Assembly (NCBI RefSeq): GCF_037071985.1
Contig: NZ_JAXHDF010000007.1
Location: 1 to 64,000 of the forward strand
Source of the DNA: Pseudogracilibacillus sp037071985
Lineage (GTDB): Bacteria > Bacillota > Bacilli > Bacillales > Amphibacillaceae
Length of the DNA stretch: 64,000 bases
Direction of reading: 5' to 3'
Both the position numbers and the translations under genes were made by a program. The notes under the pieces were generated by a model. The model saw only the letters and a program-made list of their open reading frames with translations, was not told the origin of the DNA and ran no database searches. Of this stretch, positions 55,421-64,000 are shown piece by piece (the stretch's first letter is position 1; every line of letters starts with the position of its first letter).

Positions 55421-55435
55421 TTGAAAACGGTTTCA
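55421..55435 (-). promoter_or_regulatory. cre box (CcpA operator) of the tct operon
   Basis: TTGAAAACGGTTTCA matches every defined position of the cre consensus. It lies between the promoter and the tctC start. Confidence 0.8.
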
Positions 55436-55494
55436 TGTTTTAAAATTCTTTCCCTCCTAAAGATAAATAATTATAAAGATTCTTTATGTTTAGC

Positions 55495-55542
55495 ATTATA
55501 GCATATAATTTGTTTAATTGTATACAATTAAACAAATTATAT
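55495..55542 (-). promoter_or_regulatory. Extended -10 promoter and 40-bp perfect palindrome
   Basis: Minus sense: extended -10 TGCTATAAT (TATAAT at 55495-55500). Just upstream, 55503-55542 is a perfect 40-bp palindrome with centre TTAATTGTATACAATTAA. The core fits GntR/FadR-type operators. The -35 region is poor, so an activator or the operator itself may tune it. Confidence 0.8.
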
Positions 55543-55597
55543 TTGAGTTAATTATTAATCTAGATAAAAAGCAATCTTATACAACCAATAAATTTGC
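55543..55597. other. Spacer between operator and terminator
   Basis: Short AT-rich stretch between the tct operator and the terminator of the peptide operon. Nothing further seen. Confidence 0.4.
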
Positions 55598-55647
55598 CAA
55601 ACAAAAACACCCCAAAAGTAGATTTTTCACTCTAACTTCTGGGGGGG
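55598..55647 (-). terminator. Terminator of the peptide-transport operon
   Basis: Minus sense: CCCCAGAAGTTAG and CTACTTTTGGGG form a long stem with one bulge, then TGTTTTTGTTT. It ends the transcript that finishes with the alpha/beta hydrolase. Confidence 0.75.
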
Positions 55648-55659
55648 AATAATAGATCT

Positions 55660-55770
55660 ATGTTGAAATATTGTTTCCTTATTATTAGCGTCTTGTTAAT
55701 TTTCATAAGCTGTTTGTATATGGTCATTACACTCTATAGCATGGTAAGTAAATTCAAAGATTCAATATAA
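55660..55770 (+). CDS. Possible small membrane peptide (36 aa)
   Basis: ATG 55660 to TAA 55770; opens MLKYCFLIISVLLIFIS and ends SKFKDSI. One hydrophobic segment with a charged tail, of the general type of small toxins or membrane regulators. A G-run lies 12 bases upstream. It is antisense to nothing but faces the peptide-operon terminator. Only suggestive. Confidence 0.2.
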   Translation: MLKYCFLIISVLLIFISCLYMVITLYSMVSKFKDSI

Positions 55771-55827
55771 TTAAATATGAATGCAGATACTCACAGTAAT
55801 AGTGGACTTTTCTCTACAAAGATTCTA

Positions 55828-56655
55828 TTAATTATTCAAGAAATCCCGAACTAGTTTTAAATATGCTTCATTTTCTTCTTGCTGTGGAGAATGTCCACTA
55901 TTTTCGAAAATAACTAGTTTTGAATTCGGTATTTTACTAGCAATTAGTTCTGAACAAACAACCGGTGTTACCCAGTCATGTCGACCAACAGTAACAAGCG
56001 TTGGGACTTTAATATTAGGTAAATTCGGTACTAAATCAAAGTTAGGTTTGTTATAGCGAAAAGCATAATTATGAGTTTCATAACGATAATAAATTTCATC
56101 AAGACGCTTCTTTACTGCTTCTTCATCATATTCAACCGTGTAAAGTGGTTGAATAGCTGTAAATAATTCCTTTAGGTCTTCATTTGACCGAACTTTACCA
56201 TCGAAAAGTCGGCGAATGCCATCCTCCGTTATACCTTCCAGGTTACTTTTCAATGCCTCATCAACAGATAAATGATCAAATTCACTATTTGCTGCTGTAT
56301 CACGTAACAATACATGTGTCACACTATTCGGATATCGAATAGCGTATTCAAGTGTTAAAAAGCCTCCGTATGATCCACCCAATATTTTAATAGGTTCGCC
56401 CACTAACTGTTTACGCAATTCTTCAATGTCGGCTGTCCACTGTTCATGGGTAAAAGGCTCATTTCCTTCTGAACGTCCAGAGCCACGCATGTCCAAAAAT
56501 ACGAGACGATATGTGTCACCAAGTGCAGAAAAAGCACCAATATCTCCTCTACAATCACCTAAACCAGGAGCACCATGAATAAAGAATATTGTTTCTCCGT
56601 CCAGATTCCCATGTATTTCATAATAAAGTTTATTATCATTTATTGTTATAAACAT
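55828..56655 (-). CDS. Alpha/beta hydrolase, prolyl iminopeptidase-like
   Basis: Cytosolic serine hydrolase of 275 aa. Oxyanion region HGAPGLGDCRGD, the nucleophile Ser in ILGGSYGGFL (GxSxG), Asp in GRHDWVTP and catalytic His in ENSGHSPQQEE complete the triad. It is the last gene of the peptide ABC operon, just after the DppC-type permease. A prolyl iminopeptidase would remove N-terminal Pro from imported peptides; another ester- or amidase role is possible. Confidence 0.88.
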   Translation of the reverse strand: MFITINDNKLYYEIHGNLDGETIFFIHGAPGLGDCRGDIGAFSALGDTYRLVFLDMRGSGRSEGNEPFTHEQWTADIEELRKQLVGEPIKILGGSYGGFLTLEYAIRYPNSVTHVLLRDTAANSEFDHLSVDEALKSNLEGITEDGIRRLFDGKVRSNEDLKELFTAIQPLYTVEYDEEAVKKRLDEIYYRYETHNYAFRYNKPNFDLVPNLPNIKVPTLVTVGRHDWVTPVVCSELIASKIPNSKLVIFENSGHSPQQEENEAYLKLVRDFLNN

Positions 56656-56676
56656 GATTTTCTTCCTCCTATTGAT

Positions 56677-57564
56677 TTACTTTTTTACATATCTAGGATC
56701 AAGTACATCTCGTAAACCATCCCCAAGGAAATTATACGTAAGCACAACAAGTGTAATAGCGATTCCTGGTAATACACCTAGAACCGGGGCCGTCCATATA
56801 TATTGTTGTGAATTTTGTAACATATTCCCCCAAGTCGCAGTTGGTGGTTGTATGCCTAACCCTAAATAACTAATAGCACTTTCTGTTAAAATCGCTGCTG
56901 CTATCGTCAATGTTCCCGATACAATAATAGAAGGAACAATTTGCGGAATAATATATTTTGTTAATGTTCGAAAAGAAGTGGCACCTGATGCATTCGCTGC
57001 TTCAACAAATTCGTATTCTTTCCATTTCAATGTTTCTCCATAAACAACCCTGGCAATTTCCATCCAACCTGATAAAGCGATCACGACAATAACCATGACT
57101 GGACTTGTTCCAAGAACTGTCAATGCCACGAGAACAAAGAAAAAGGTAGGTATAGCCATCATTGCTTCAGTAATTCTCATTAAAACAGCTTCAATAACAC
57201 CACGGAAAAATCCTGCACACGCACCGATCGTCGTACCAATAATTAATGAGAACAGCATGGATCCTAACCCAACTAATAAAGTTACTCTACCCCCGTGTAG
57301 CATTCGCGAAAAAACATCTCGACCAAGATCATCCGTACCAAATGGATGCTGGAAGGACCAGCTTGCTAATGCTCCAGCTTTCTGTAAATTATCGGGATTT
57401 ACTGTCCAAACGAATGGACCTAGAAAGACAATGGCATGAATCACGATCAAAAACCATAACGAAAAATAAGCTACCCTATTTTCTCGTAATTGCTTTAACA
57501 ATGTAAATCGCTTCTTTTTTGAAGATCCCGAATTTATTATTTTTGTACTTTTAGTCGCTTCCAT
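56677..57564 (-). CDS. Peptide ABC transporter permease (DppC/OppC type)
   Basis: Membrane permease of 295 aa. N-terminal OppC-like segment, then FGTDDLGRDVFSRMLHGGR and the EAA loop (VEAANASGATSFRTLTKYIIPQIVP), and the end GDGLRDVLDPRYVK, all typical of DppC. It pairs with the DppB-type gene at 57583-58530. AGGTGG precedes the start. Confidence 0.93.
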   Translation of the reverse strand: MEATKSTKIINSGSSKKKRFTLLKQLRENRVAYFSLWFLIVIHAIVFLGPFVWTVNPDNLQKAGALASWSFQHPFGTDDLGRDVFSRMLHGGRVTLLVGLGSMLFSLIIGTTIGACAGFFRGVIEAVLMRITEAMMAIPTFFFVLVALTVLGTSPVMVIVVIALSGWMEIARVVYGETLKWKEYEFVEAANASGATSFRTLTKYIIPQIVPSIIVSGTLTIAAAILTESAISYLGLGIQPPTATWGNMLQNSQQYIWTAPVLGVLPGIAITLVVLTYNFLGDGLRDVLDPRYVKK

Positions 57565-57582
57565 CCTATTCCACCTCCTACC

Positions 57583-58530
57583 TTAAACGTTCTTCACTCG
57601 AGGATCTATTCGAGAATATAGTAAATCTACAATTAAGTTACATACAACTACAACAATAGTAATAACGACTGTTACGCCCATGATAAGCGGGTAATCTCTC
57701 CCTTTAGCAGCTTCAATGATTAACGTTCCAATCCCCGTCCATCCAAAAATAGATTCAATAATAACCGCCCCACTTAAAAGTCGTGGAATTAACATACCGA
57801 TAATAGTAACAACAGGGATTAATGCATTCCTAAGAGCGTGAACATATAAGACAATTGCTTCCTTTGCTCCTTTTGCTCTTGCTGTCCGAATATAGTTTTG
57901 TGTAATAACTTCAAGCATAGAGGATCTCGTAAATCTCACAATATTCGGTAAAACGGTCGTTGTTAAAATAAGAACTGGTAAAATTAAATGAGAAATCCAG
58001 CCCCATAAATCAAAATCCTCTCCTCGTGCCCCAACTCCAGATGACGGCAGCCATCCAAGCTTTACCGAGAAGAGTAGAATAAGCATTAGTGCTAACCAGA
58101 ATGCTGGAACAGATAAGCCAATAACACTGACGAAATTAATGACATGGTCTTGCGCTTTTCCTCTCTTTATTGCAGATAATACGCCAAAAAAGATACCAAC
58201 AATAACGGAAATAATAATCGTAAACATAGTCAATTCAATTGTATATGGAAGCCGTTCTGCAATTCTTTGTAAAACTGGCTCGCTGGATGTAAACGATACA
58301 CCTAGATCACCTTGAAGCGCATTTTTCAGCCAATCAACATATCGCACCATAACGGGTTGATCGAGCCCTAAATTTTCAATCATCGCTTGACGCTCCTCAG
58401 GACTTGCATCCATCCTCATTACACTCGAAGGTCCACCCGGAGCTAAATTGACGAGGAAGAAAGTGATAATCGTAACGAGAAGTAATAAGATTATACTCTG
58501 TCCCAATCGATTGAGTAGAAATTTAAGCAT
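57583..58530 (-). CDS. Peptide ABC transporter permease (DppB/OppB type)
   Basis: Membrane permease of about 315 aa, six segments. Start MLKFLLNRLGQS at 58530 with GAGAGGGGG upstream; upstream codons to 58587 are unlikely to be used. LAPGGPSSVMRMD, GLDQPVMVRYVDWL and LSVPAFWLALMLILLFSV are DppB features, and YIRTARAKGAKE is the EAA-type loop. Forms a heterodimer with the DppC-type protein. Confidence 0.93.
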   Translation of the reverse strand: MLKFLLNRLGQSIILLLLVTIITFFLVNLAPGGPSSVMRMDASPEERQAMIENLGLDQPVMVRYVDWLKNALQGDLGVSFTSSEPVLQRIAERLPYTIELTMFTIIISVIVGIFFGVLSAIKRGKAQDHVINFVSVIGLSVPAFWLALMLILLFSVKLGWLPSSGVGARGEDFDLWGWISHLILPVLILTTTVLPNIVRFTRSSMLEVITQNYIRTARAKGAKEAIVLYVHALRNALIPVVTIIGMLIPRLLSGAVIIESIFGWTGIGTLIIEAAKGRDYPLIMGVTVVITIVVVVCNLIVDLLYSRIDPRVKNV

Positions 58531-58592
58531 ATCATTCTCCCCCTCTCTTTTTAGGAATAAAAGTGTGCTACATGAGCACACTTCCATTTGTT

Positions 58593-60221
58593 TTATTTTT
58601 CAATATACCATTCATTTATATAGTGAAGTGCATCACCAAAAGCTAGCTCAGGAACCCCTTTAAGCTCATTTATACGAACTTGAGCTTCTTGTGGATACCA
58701 TAAAAATAGATATGGAAGTTCTTCAGCCATTAATTCTTGAGTTTCCTTATAAATCTCTTTCCGTTCTTCTATATCAGCCACTTGGGCACCTGCATCAAGT
58801 AACTCGTCCAACTCTTTATTTTGGTAACCCGGAATGTTATTTCCTTTCACATTTTCCGAATGCATATAAGCAGTCAAGTCTGGATCAGCAGGGTATCTCC
58901 ACCAATTTAATGTCATTTCATAGTTGCGATCGACTACGACATCTTGGATCATCGTATTCCATTCTAGTGTATTTAACTTAACATCGATGCCTACTTCCAC
59001 TAGATACTGTTGAACCATCTGTGCAACAGCCTCTAAATCACCCTGAATTCCGATTGAAAAATCAATTGCAAGTGGTTCCCCATCTTTATCAACGATGCCG
59101 TCTCCATCCGAGTCTGTCCAACCCGCTTCAGCAAGTAATTCTTTCGCCTTTTCAGGGTCGTAATCATATCTTTTCACATCATCTGTATAATACTCTTGTA
59201 AAGCAGGAGCAATTCCCGCATCAGCAATTGTTCCATACCCTTTCAGAACCGTATCAATGATATTTTGACGATCGATTGAGTGAAGGATAGCTTGACGAAG
59301 TGTCTTATCTTGGAACTCCTCAATTTCTTGATTCAAAATCAACCAGAAGAAACGTGTTGTATCTCTTGCATATACTTCTACATTATCTGCTGCCTCGATC
59401 CGATCAATGGAAGCCAGATCATCTAAAGAAAAGATCGATAATTCACCACTTAAAATTTGAGCAATATGCGTATTCGCATCTGGAAGAACCTTGTATTCTA
59501 CTTCATCTAAAAGTGCCTTATCACCGTAGTAGTCATCATTTCGCTCTAGAACAACACTTTGTCCTGAAGTATATTTTTTTAATTTAAAGGCACCTGTTCC
59601 AATTGGTGATTCTTTATTAAAAGATGTTAATTCCCAAGGATCTTTGCCTTCAAAAATATGTTTTGGCATAATTTCTGTATTAAAACCTAAATAAGCAGGT
59701 AATGCCGCTACAGGACTTTCTAATAAAAACTTAACCGTATATTCATCCACTAACTCTACTTCTTTTACATCTTTAAAATATGAAGCATTATTAGCTCCCA
59801 ACTCTTTATTTAACGTTATTTCATTAAACGTATATACGACATCTTCTGCTGTAAACTTTTCACCATCATGCCAGAGAACGTCATCTCTTAAGTTAAATGT
59901 CCATTCTAATCCATCCTGTGATGTTTCCCAATCCGTTGCTAAGTCAGGAGCAGGTAATAAATCTTTACCTGGTTTCGTTAATCCTGAAAACAGAACACGG
60001 TTAATAAGATTGGATTCCGCAAAAGCGTTTGGATGCCATGGATTAAATGTTGGGTCTGCAACAATTGGAATCGATACTTTTCCACCTTCTTGCGGACTAC
60101 TTTCAGAGTTATTTGCTTCACCTTGCCCTTCCTTTTCGGAAGATTTATCCCCTCCGTAGGAACATCCTACAAGAAGAACTAAAGAAAAAATCATGATGCT
60201 TAACCATTTAAAAGGTTTCAT
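58593..60221 (-). CDS. Peptide-binding lipoprotein (family 5, DppA/OppA type)
   Basis: Lipoprotein of 542 aa. Signal peptide with lipobox LVGC, then an acidic linker. DLATDWETSQDGLEWTFNLRDDVLWHDGEKFTAEDVVYTF and APALQEYYTD are family-5 signatures. GAGAGGAAAG precedes the ATG. It delivers short peptides to the permeases. It sits between the M19 dipeptidase and DppB-type genes. Confidence 0.94.
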   Translation of the reverse strand: MKPFKWLSIMIFSLVLLVGCSYGGDKSSEKEGQGEANNSESSPQEGGKVSIPIVADPTFNPWHPNAFAESNLINRVLFSGLTKPGKDLLPAPDLATDWETSQDGLEWTFNLRDDVLWHDGEKFTAEDVVYTFNEITLNKELGANNASYFKDVKEVELVDEYTVKFLLESPVAALPAYLGFNTEIMPKHIFEGKDPWELTSFNKESPIGTGAFKLKKYTSGQSVVLERNDDYYGDKALLDEVEYKVLPDANTHIAQILSGELSIFSLDDLASIDRIEAADNVEVYARDTTRFFWLILNQEIEEFQDKTLRQAILHSIDRQNIIDTVLKGYGTIADAGIAPALQEYYTDDVKRYDYDPEKAKELLAEAGWTDSDGDGIVDKDGEPLAIDFSIGIQGDLEAVAQMVQQYLVEVGIDVKLNTLEWNTMIQDVVVDRNYEMTLNWWRYPADPDLTAYMHSENVKGNNIPGYQNKELDELLDAGAQVADIEERKEIYKETQELMAEELPYLFLWYPQEAQVRINELKGVPELAFGDALHYINEWYIEK

Positions 60222-60243
60222 TATTCAACTTTCCTCTCAGCTG

Positions 60244-61467
60244 TTATTTTACCCACGTTTCTTTTAGAACACGCATTATATTTCCACCAGTTACTTTTTG
60301 AATATCTTCACGACTGTAACCCTTTTTAACTAACCAACGAACAATATTAGGGAAACATTCAGCAGGATTCTCTAATCCTTTAACATAATCTACCTTTGGA
60401 AAACTGTTTTTTCCGTGAGCACTTTTAATGGAGAGCGCTCCAGATAATAAATCATGAATACCTACATGATCACCGAATAATGTGTCTGGACCAAAGGCAA
60501 CATGATCAATTCCAGCATAATTTGCAACATACTCAAAATGTTCCATAAATGATTCAATGTTATGAACAGGGTTATTTTTAGTAATCGTCGTATGTGGAGC
60601 TGCTTCAATCCCAATAACTCCGCCTTTTTCAGCACATGCTTTTAGAACATCGTCCGGCTTTAACCTTCTAGAGTCCCAAAGTGCACGTGCGCCAGAATGA
60701 TTAATAGTTACAGGCTTATCACTTACTTCAATCGTATCTAAAGACGTTTTATCACTCGCATGAGATACGTCTACTGTGATTCCAAGTTTATTCATACGTT
60801 GAACTGCTTGTTTACCAAAAACGGTTAAACCACCATCACTTGGTTCTCTTAAACCAGATCCTAATTGGTTTGCTTCAGAGTATACAACTCCCATTGTACG
60901 AATACCAAATCCGTATAACACATCTAAACGGTCCAGCTCATTTTCAATCATTGTTGCAGATTCTAATGCACCAACAAAAGCAATTTTCCCTTCTTCTTTT
61001 GCTCGGTATAAGTCAGATATACGCTCTGCTTTAATAACCATATCTTGATGGGCAATATCACTAAACCTGATACCTAGATCATGGATAACGTCGCTCCATT
61101 TCCAGCCAGCTTGAGAAGTAACCATTGCTGTACCATCCATGAAGTTTTCAAAAATAACGTCTAAACCAGATTGACTTAGTGCCTCATAACCTGTACTATC
61201 ACGGCCTTGTCTTCTAAATTCAAAGAACTCATTTAAATCTTCTGGAAGAATAAACGTATGCTCATGCATAGAAATCATAAGATCTTCTTCAAGAATCTTT
61301 TGTACTTTCTCTTCTTCATCCGCTGTAACTTCATAAATATATGGTTCTACGCGGTCATTCTCTTTGGACAATTTGTACTCTTTAAAATCAACACCTGGCT
61401 CCAAGTATTGAAAAGATTTGTAACCATCATACTTCTTTTTGTTTCCTCTTGATGTTGTTTCAGACAT
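60244..61467 (-). CDS. M19-family (membrane dipeptidase-type) peptidase
   Basis: Cytosolic metallopeptidase of about 407 aa. IRTMGVVYSEANQLGSGLREPSDGGLT, ITVDVSHASDKT and TINHSGARAL are M19 features, and the end GYSREDIQKVTGGNIMRVLKET is typical. The first metal motif reads MHEH instead of the usual GHND. The start at MSETTSRG (61467) has AAAGGGAG upstream. M19 enzymes hydrolyse dipeptides, including those with a C-terminal D-residue. In this operon it would digest imported peptides. Confidence 0.88.
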   Translation of the reverse strand: MSETTSRGNKKKYDGYKSFQYLEPGVDFKEYKLSKENDRVEPYIYEVTADEEEKVQKILEEDLMISMHEHTFILPEDLNEFFEFRRQGRDSTGYEALSQSGLDVIFENFMDGTAMVTSQAGWKWSDVIHDLGIRFSDIAHQDMVIKAERISDLYRAKEEGKIAFVGALESATMIENELDRLDVLYGFGIRTMGVVYSEANQLGSGLREPSDGGLTVFGKQAVQRMNKLGITVDVSHASDKTSLDTIEVSDKPVTINHSGARALWDSRRLKPDDVLKACAEKGGVIGIEAAPHTTITKNNPVHNIESFMEHFEYVANYAGIDHVAFGPDTLFGDHVGIHDLLSGALSIKSAHGKNSFPKVDYVKGLENPAECFPNIVRWLVKKGYSREDIQKVTGGNIMRVLKETWVK

Positions 61468-61635
61468 GTTAAAAACTCCCTTTTTATATTTGAACAAGAA
61501 TAGTATTTTCTAATTAAATATTCTGACATTTAATAGAAAAACTTTTTCTCCTTGTCTTAAAAATTATTAAACACGCATGTACAGCTTTCATAGATAACCA
61601 TGTGCAGCAACGATCAAAAATCGTTTTAATTCTAT

Positions 61636-62694
61636 TCAGGCTTGTACAACCTGTTCTTCCATTGCTCTTTCTGCGATTGCTTGCTTTAATGTTTGTCCCT
61701 TTTTTAATGGATAGTGACAAGCGACTAAATGATTATCACGCACTTCGGTAAATGCTGGAACCTCACTCTTACAACGTTCTGTCGCAATCGGGCATCTCGT
61801 CCTGAATCGACATCCGGACGGTGGGTTAGCAGGTGAAGGAACTTCTCCTTTTAACACAATCCGCTCTTTTCTCAAATAAGGATCTGCTTCGGGAACTGTC
61901 GATAGTAAGGCAGCCGTATATGGATGGGCAGGATGATTGAAAATATTATCCGTTTCCGAAAGTTCGACCAAATTCCCTAAGTACATCACACCAACGCGGT
62001 CAGAAATATGCCTTACAACATTTAGTCCATGAGCAATAAATAACATCGTCAAGCCTAAATCCTCTTTTAACTTCATCAGTAAGTTAATGACTTGTGACTG
62101 AACAGATACATCTAAAGCTGATACAGGTTCATCCGCCACAACAAATTCGGGGTTTAATGCAAGAGCTCTAGCAATCCCAACTCTTTGGCGCTGCCCACCT
62201 GAGAACTCATGAGGATAGCTATGATATCGATTTGGATCAAGTCCAACAAGTTCAAGCATTTCCTTTACTTTTCTTTCCTTCTCAGCCCCTTTAGCAACAC
62301 CATGAATATCATACATTTCACTTATAATCTGACCAATAGTGAAACGTGGATTCAATGAACCAAATGGGTCTTGATAAATAATCTGTATTTCTTTTCGCAA
62401 TTTCCTTAGCTCTTGTTCTTTATACGTCAAAATATTTTCATCTCGGAAATACACTTTTCCTTCAGTCGGTTCTTGTAACCGTAAAATATTCCTGCCTAAT
62501 GTCGATTTTCCACATCCCGATTCACCGACAAGCCCTAACGTTTCCCCTTTATAAATCTCAAAGGAAATACCATCAACGGCTTTAACGACCTTCTTTTCGC
62601 GACTAAACAATCCGCTTCCTTTTATCGGGAAATGTTTTTTTAAACTTTCTATTCGTAGGAGAATTTCCGCCTCATCCTGTTGCTTATTCGTCAA
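61636..62694 (-). CDS. Peptide ABC transporter ATP-binding protein (DppF/OppF type)
   Basis: ATPase of 352 aa. Walker A is GESGCGKST, signature HEFSGGQRQRVGIARALAL, Walker B VADEPVSALD. The C-terminal oligopeptide/dipeptide domain has cysteines (CRFRTRCPIATERC). It overlaps the DppD-type gene by 11 bases. With its partner it drives import through the DppB/DppC channel. Confidence 0.94.
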   Translation of the reverse strand: MTNKQQDEAEILLRIESLKKHFPIKGSGLFSREKKVVKAVDGISFEIYKGETLGLVGESGCGKSTLGRNILRLQEPTEGKVYFRDENILTYKEQELRKLRKEIQIIYQDPFGSLNPRFTIGQIISEMYDIHGVAKGAEKERKVKEMLELVGLDPNRYHSYPHEFSGGQRQRVGIARALALNPEFVVADEPVSALDVSVQSQVINLLMKLKEDLGLTMLFIAHGLNVVRHISDRVGVMYLGNLVELSETDNIFNHPAHPYTAALLSTVPEADPYLRKERIVLKGEVPSPANPPSGCRFRTRCPIATERCKSEVPAFTEVRDNHLVACHYPLKKGQTLKQAIAERAMEEQVVQA

Positions 62695-63712
62695 CTGTCA
62701 CTCCTCCTTTCTGACTATTATTTTGAAGTAAGTTTTGCTCAAGCAGGTGATCCACATGCCAACAGGCTACTTGTCGATTACCTTTAACTTCCATAGGAGG
62801 TTCCTCTTGATGACACTTCTCTGTTGCAAATGGACAACGCGGAGCAAAGCGACAACCTTTTGGAACGTCATGTAAACTTGGAATAGAACCATTAATAGAC
62901 GTTAAAGGAACACCCCTCTCCCCATCCATCTTTGGTACGGATTCCAATAACCCAAAAGAGTATGGATGCAAAGGTTGATCAAATAAATCTTTCGTAGGTG
63001 CAATTTCCATTATTTTACCTGCATACATAATAATAATTTGATCAGCCATTTCTGCAGCAACACCAATATCATGAGTAATTAACATGATGGACATATTTCT
63101 CTCTCTTCGTAAGGTTCTCAAAAGTTCTAGTATCTGAGCTTCGATCGTAACATCTAATGCCGTCGTCGGTTCATCTGCTATAAGTAGTTTTGGCTCTGAT
63201 GCTAAAGCAATTGCGATCATTATCCTTTGCCTCATACCGCCAGACAGTTCGTGAGGATACTGTTTTAATCGTGCAGCCGGATCGGAAATTCCTACCAAAC
63301 GAACGAGTTCTTCTGCACGTTCCATTGCTTTCTTTTTACTCATTTTATGATGAAAAAGAATTGCTTCCGTAACTTGTTTCCCAATCGTAAAAACTGGATT
63401 TAAAGCTGTTAAAGGTTCCTGGAAAATCATTGAAATCTCTGATCCTCGTATCTGTCGCATTTCTTCATCGCTCTTATGTAAGAGATTTTCCTGATTATAC
63501 CGAATTTCACCGTCTAAGATTTCTCCATTCTCAAACTCTACCAAACGCATAATACTCATAGAAGTAACACTTTTCCCACTTCCAGACTCTCCAACAATAC
63601 AAATTGTTTCACCGCGCTTGACATCAAAAGAAACACCATCAACAGCTTTAATATATCCCTTTTTACCTTGATATGCGGTAACAAGGTTGTGGACTTCAAG
63701 TATGTTATCCAA
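62684..63712 (-). CDS. Peptide ABC transporter ATP-binding protein (DppD/OppD type)
   Basis: ATPase of 342 aa. Walker A is GESGSGKSV, signature HELSGGMRQRIMIAIALA, Walker B IADEPTTALD, with the CRFAPRCPFATEKC C-terminal motif. TTG 63712 with GGAGGGG upstream. It is the first transport gene of the operon, 40 bp after the IclR-type regulator, so they may share a transcript. Confidence 0.94.
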   Translation of the reverse strand: MDNILEVHNLVTAYQGKKGYIKAVDGVSFDVKRGETICIVGESGSGKSVTSMSIMRLVEFENGEILDGEIRYNQENLLHKSDEEMRQIRGSEISMIFQEPLTALNPVFTIGKQVTEAILFHHKMSKKKAMERAEELVRLVGISDPAARLKQYPHELSGGMRQRIMIAIALASEPKLLIADEPTTALDVTIEAQILELLRTLRRERNMSIMLITHDIGVAAEMADQIIIMYAGKIMEIAPTKDLFDQPLHPYSFGLLESVPKMDGERGVPLTSINGSIPSLHDVPKGCRFAPRCPFATEKCHQEEPPMEVKGNRQVACWHVDHLLEQNLLQNNSQKGGVTVDE

Positions 63713-63752
63713 ATTAGTCCCCTCCTCTCTTTCATAATCAAAAAACGCTATT

Positions 63753-64000
63753 TTAATTGATTAGATGATCTCGTCTTGAAGGAAAAATAACCTTACTAAA
63801 AATTTTGTTAATTTCTCTCTGACTTTCTTTCAAAATAGGTAACATCTTTATCGCATGTTCCTCGGTGAGCCGAAAAGCTGGACCTGCTACAGATAAAGAA
63901 CCTAGCACATACTCCTTTCGATCAAATAAAGGAATCGAAATGGCAGCCACATCATTGTATGTTTCTCCAGCAGTGTAAAACCAACCTTTATTTTTTATAT
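63753..64000 (-). CDS. IclR-family transcriptional regulator, C-terminal part (cut by the window edge)
   Basis: Only the last part is present. It reads KNKGWFYTAGETYNDVAAISIPLFD, then EYVLGSLSVAGPAFRLTEEHAIKMLPILKESQREINKIF to the stop. This is the end of the IclR effector-binding domain, where SVAGPAFRL is characteristic. It lies just before the peptide operon on the same strand and probably regulates it. The DNA-binding domain is outside the window. Confidence 0.85.
   Translation of the reverse strand, partial: IKNKGWFYTAGETYNDVAAISIPLFDRKEYVLGSLSVAGPAFRLTEEHAIKMLPILKESQREINKIFSKVIFPSRRDHLIN

Noticed and set aside
1..64000. CRISPR arrays, tRNA or rRNA genes and intact insertion sequences
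   Set aside because: No regular repeat-spacer series, no tRNA-like cloverleaf and no transposase gene were seen.

Overview
The window looks like the chromosome of a low-GC Gram-positive bacterium of the Bacillaceae, probably a relative of Oceanobacillus, Virgibacillus or Gracilibacillus. The signs are A/T-rich DNA, strong AGGAGG-type ribosome binding sites with many TTG and GTG starts, CcpA-type cre boxes, YesM/YesN-type two-component genes, and protein families typical of soil or halotolerant bacilli. The genus is inference. I saw no rRNA, tRNA, CRISPR array or intact insertion sequence.

Layout. (1) 1-6850: an SDR gene with a 3' frameshift on the minus strand, then a plus-strand operon: an Nramp-like permease without the metal-site motif, an NAD(P)-dependent epimerase-like protein, a DapA-like aldolase, a three-part transcription regulator and a Gfo/Idh oxidoreductase. 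This looks like an uncharacterised carbon-catabolic pathway. (2) 7238-15252 (minus): YesM/YesN sensor and regulator, a sugar ABC importer (binding protein and two permeases), a TIM-barrel protein of unknown role and an FAD-dependent oxidoreductase. (3) 15376-18706: a 51-codon unit flanked by a cre-like box and a terminator, a frameshifted methyltransferase, a small autoregulated-looking operon (180 aa plus 48 aa) and a HAD phosphatase. (4) 19230-41577 (minus): about 22 kb of L-fucose/deoxysugar catabolism. It holds a RhaEW-like aldolase-dehydrogenase, DeoR regulator, xylulokinase-like kinase, transaldolase-like protein, Rbs-type ABC importer, class II aldolase, fuculo/rhamnulokinase, L-fucose isomerase, ribulokinase-like kinase, secreted GH29 alpha-L-fucosidase, aldehyde:ferredoxin oxidoreductase, a Gfo/Idh gene broken by a stop, and a PfkB kinase. 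(5) 42350-47972 (minus): a broken proline dehydrogenase, a proline-racemase-family enzyme with one catalytic Cys replaced by Gly, a TRAP transporter and a GntR regulator. (6) 48424-55401 (minus): a tricarboxylate-type cluster with GntR regulator, PrpB-like lyase, PrpF-like isomerase, an AbrB transporter split into two half-genes, and TctABC. (7) 55828-64000 (minus): a peptide importer, an M19 dipeptidase, a prolyl-iminopeptidase-like hydrolase and the end of an IclR regulator.

Almost every block pairs an importer with its enzymes and its own regulator (YesMN, DeoR, two GntR, IclR and the novel regulator at 4651). Candidate operators and cre boxes lie at their promoters, so the window reads as a chain of inducible, glucose-repressible modules for plant- or algae-derived sugars, amino-acid derivatives, organic acids and peptides. 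Four genes carry disruptions: frameshifts in the SDR and methyltransferase, an in-frame UGA in a Gfo/Idh gene, and a frameshift with small deletion in proline dehydrogenase. These mean either recent gene decay or some sequence error.
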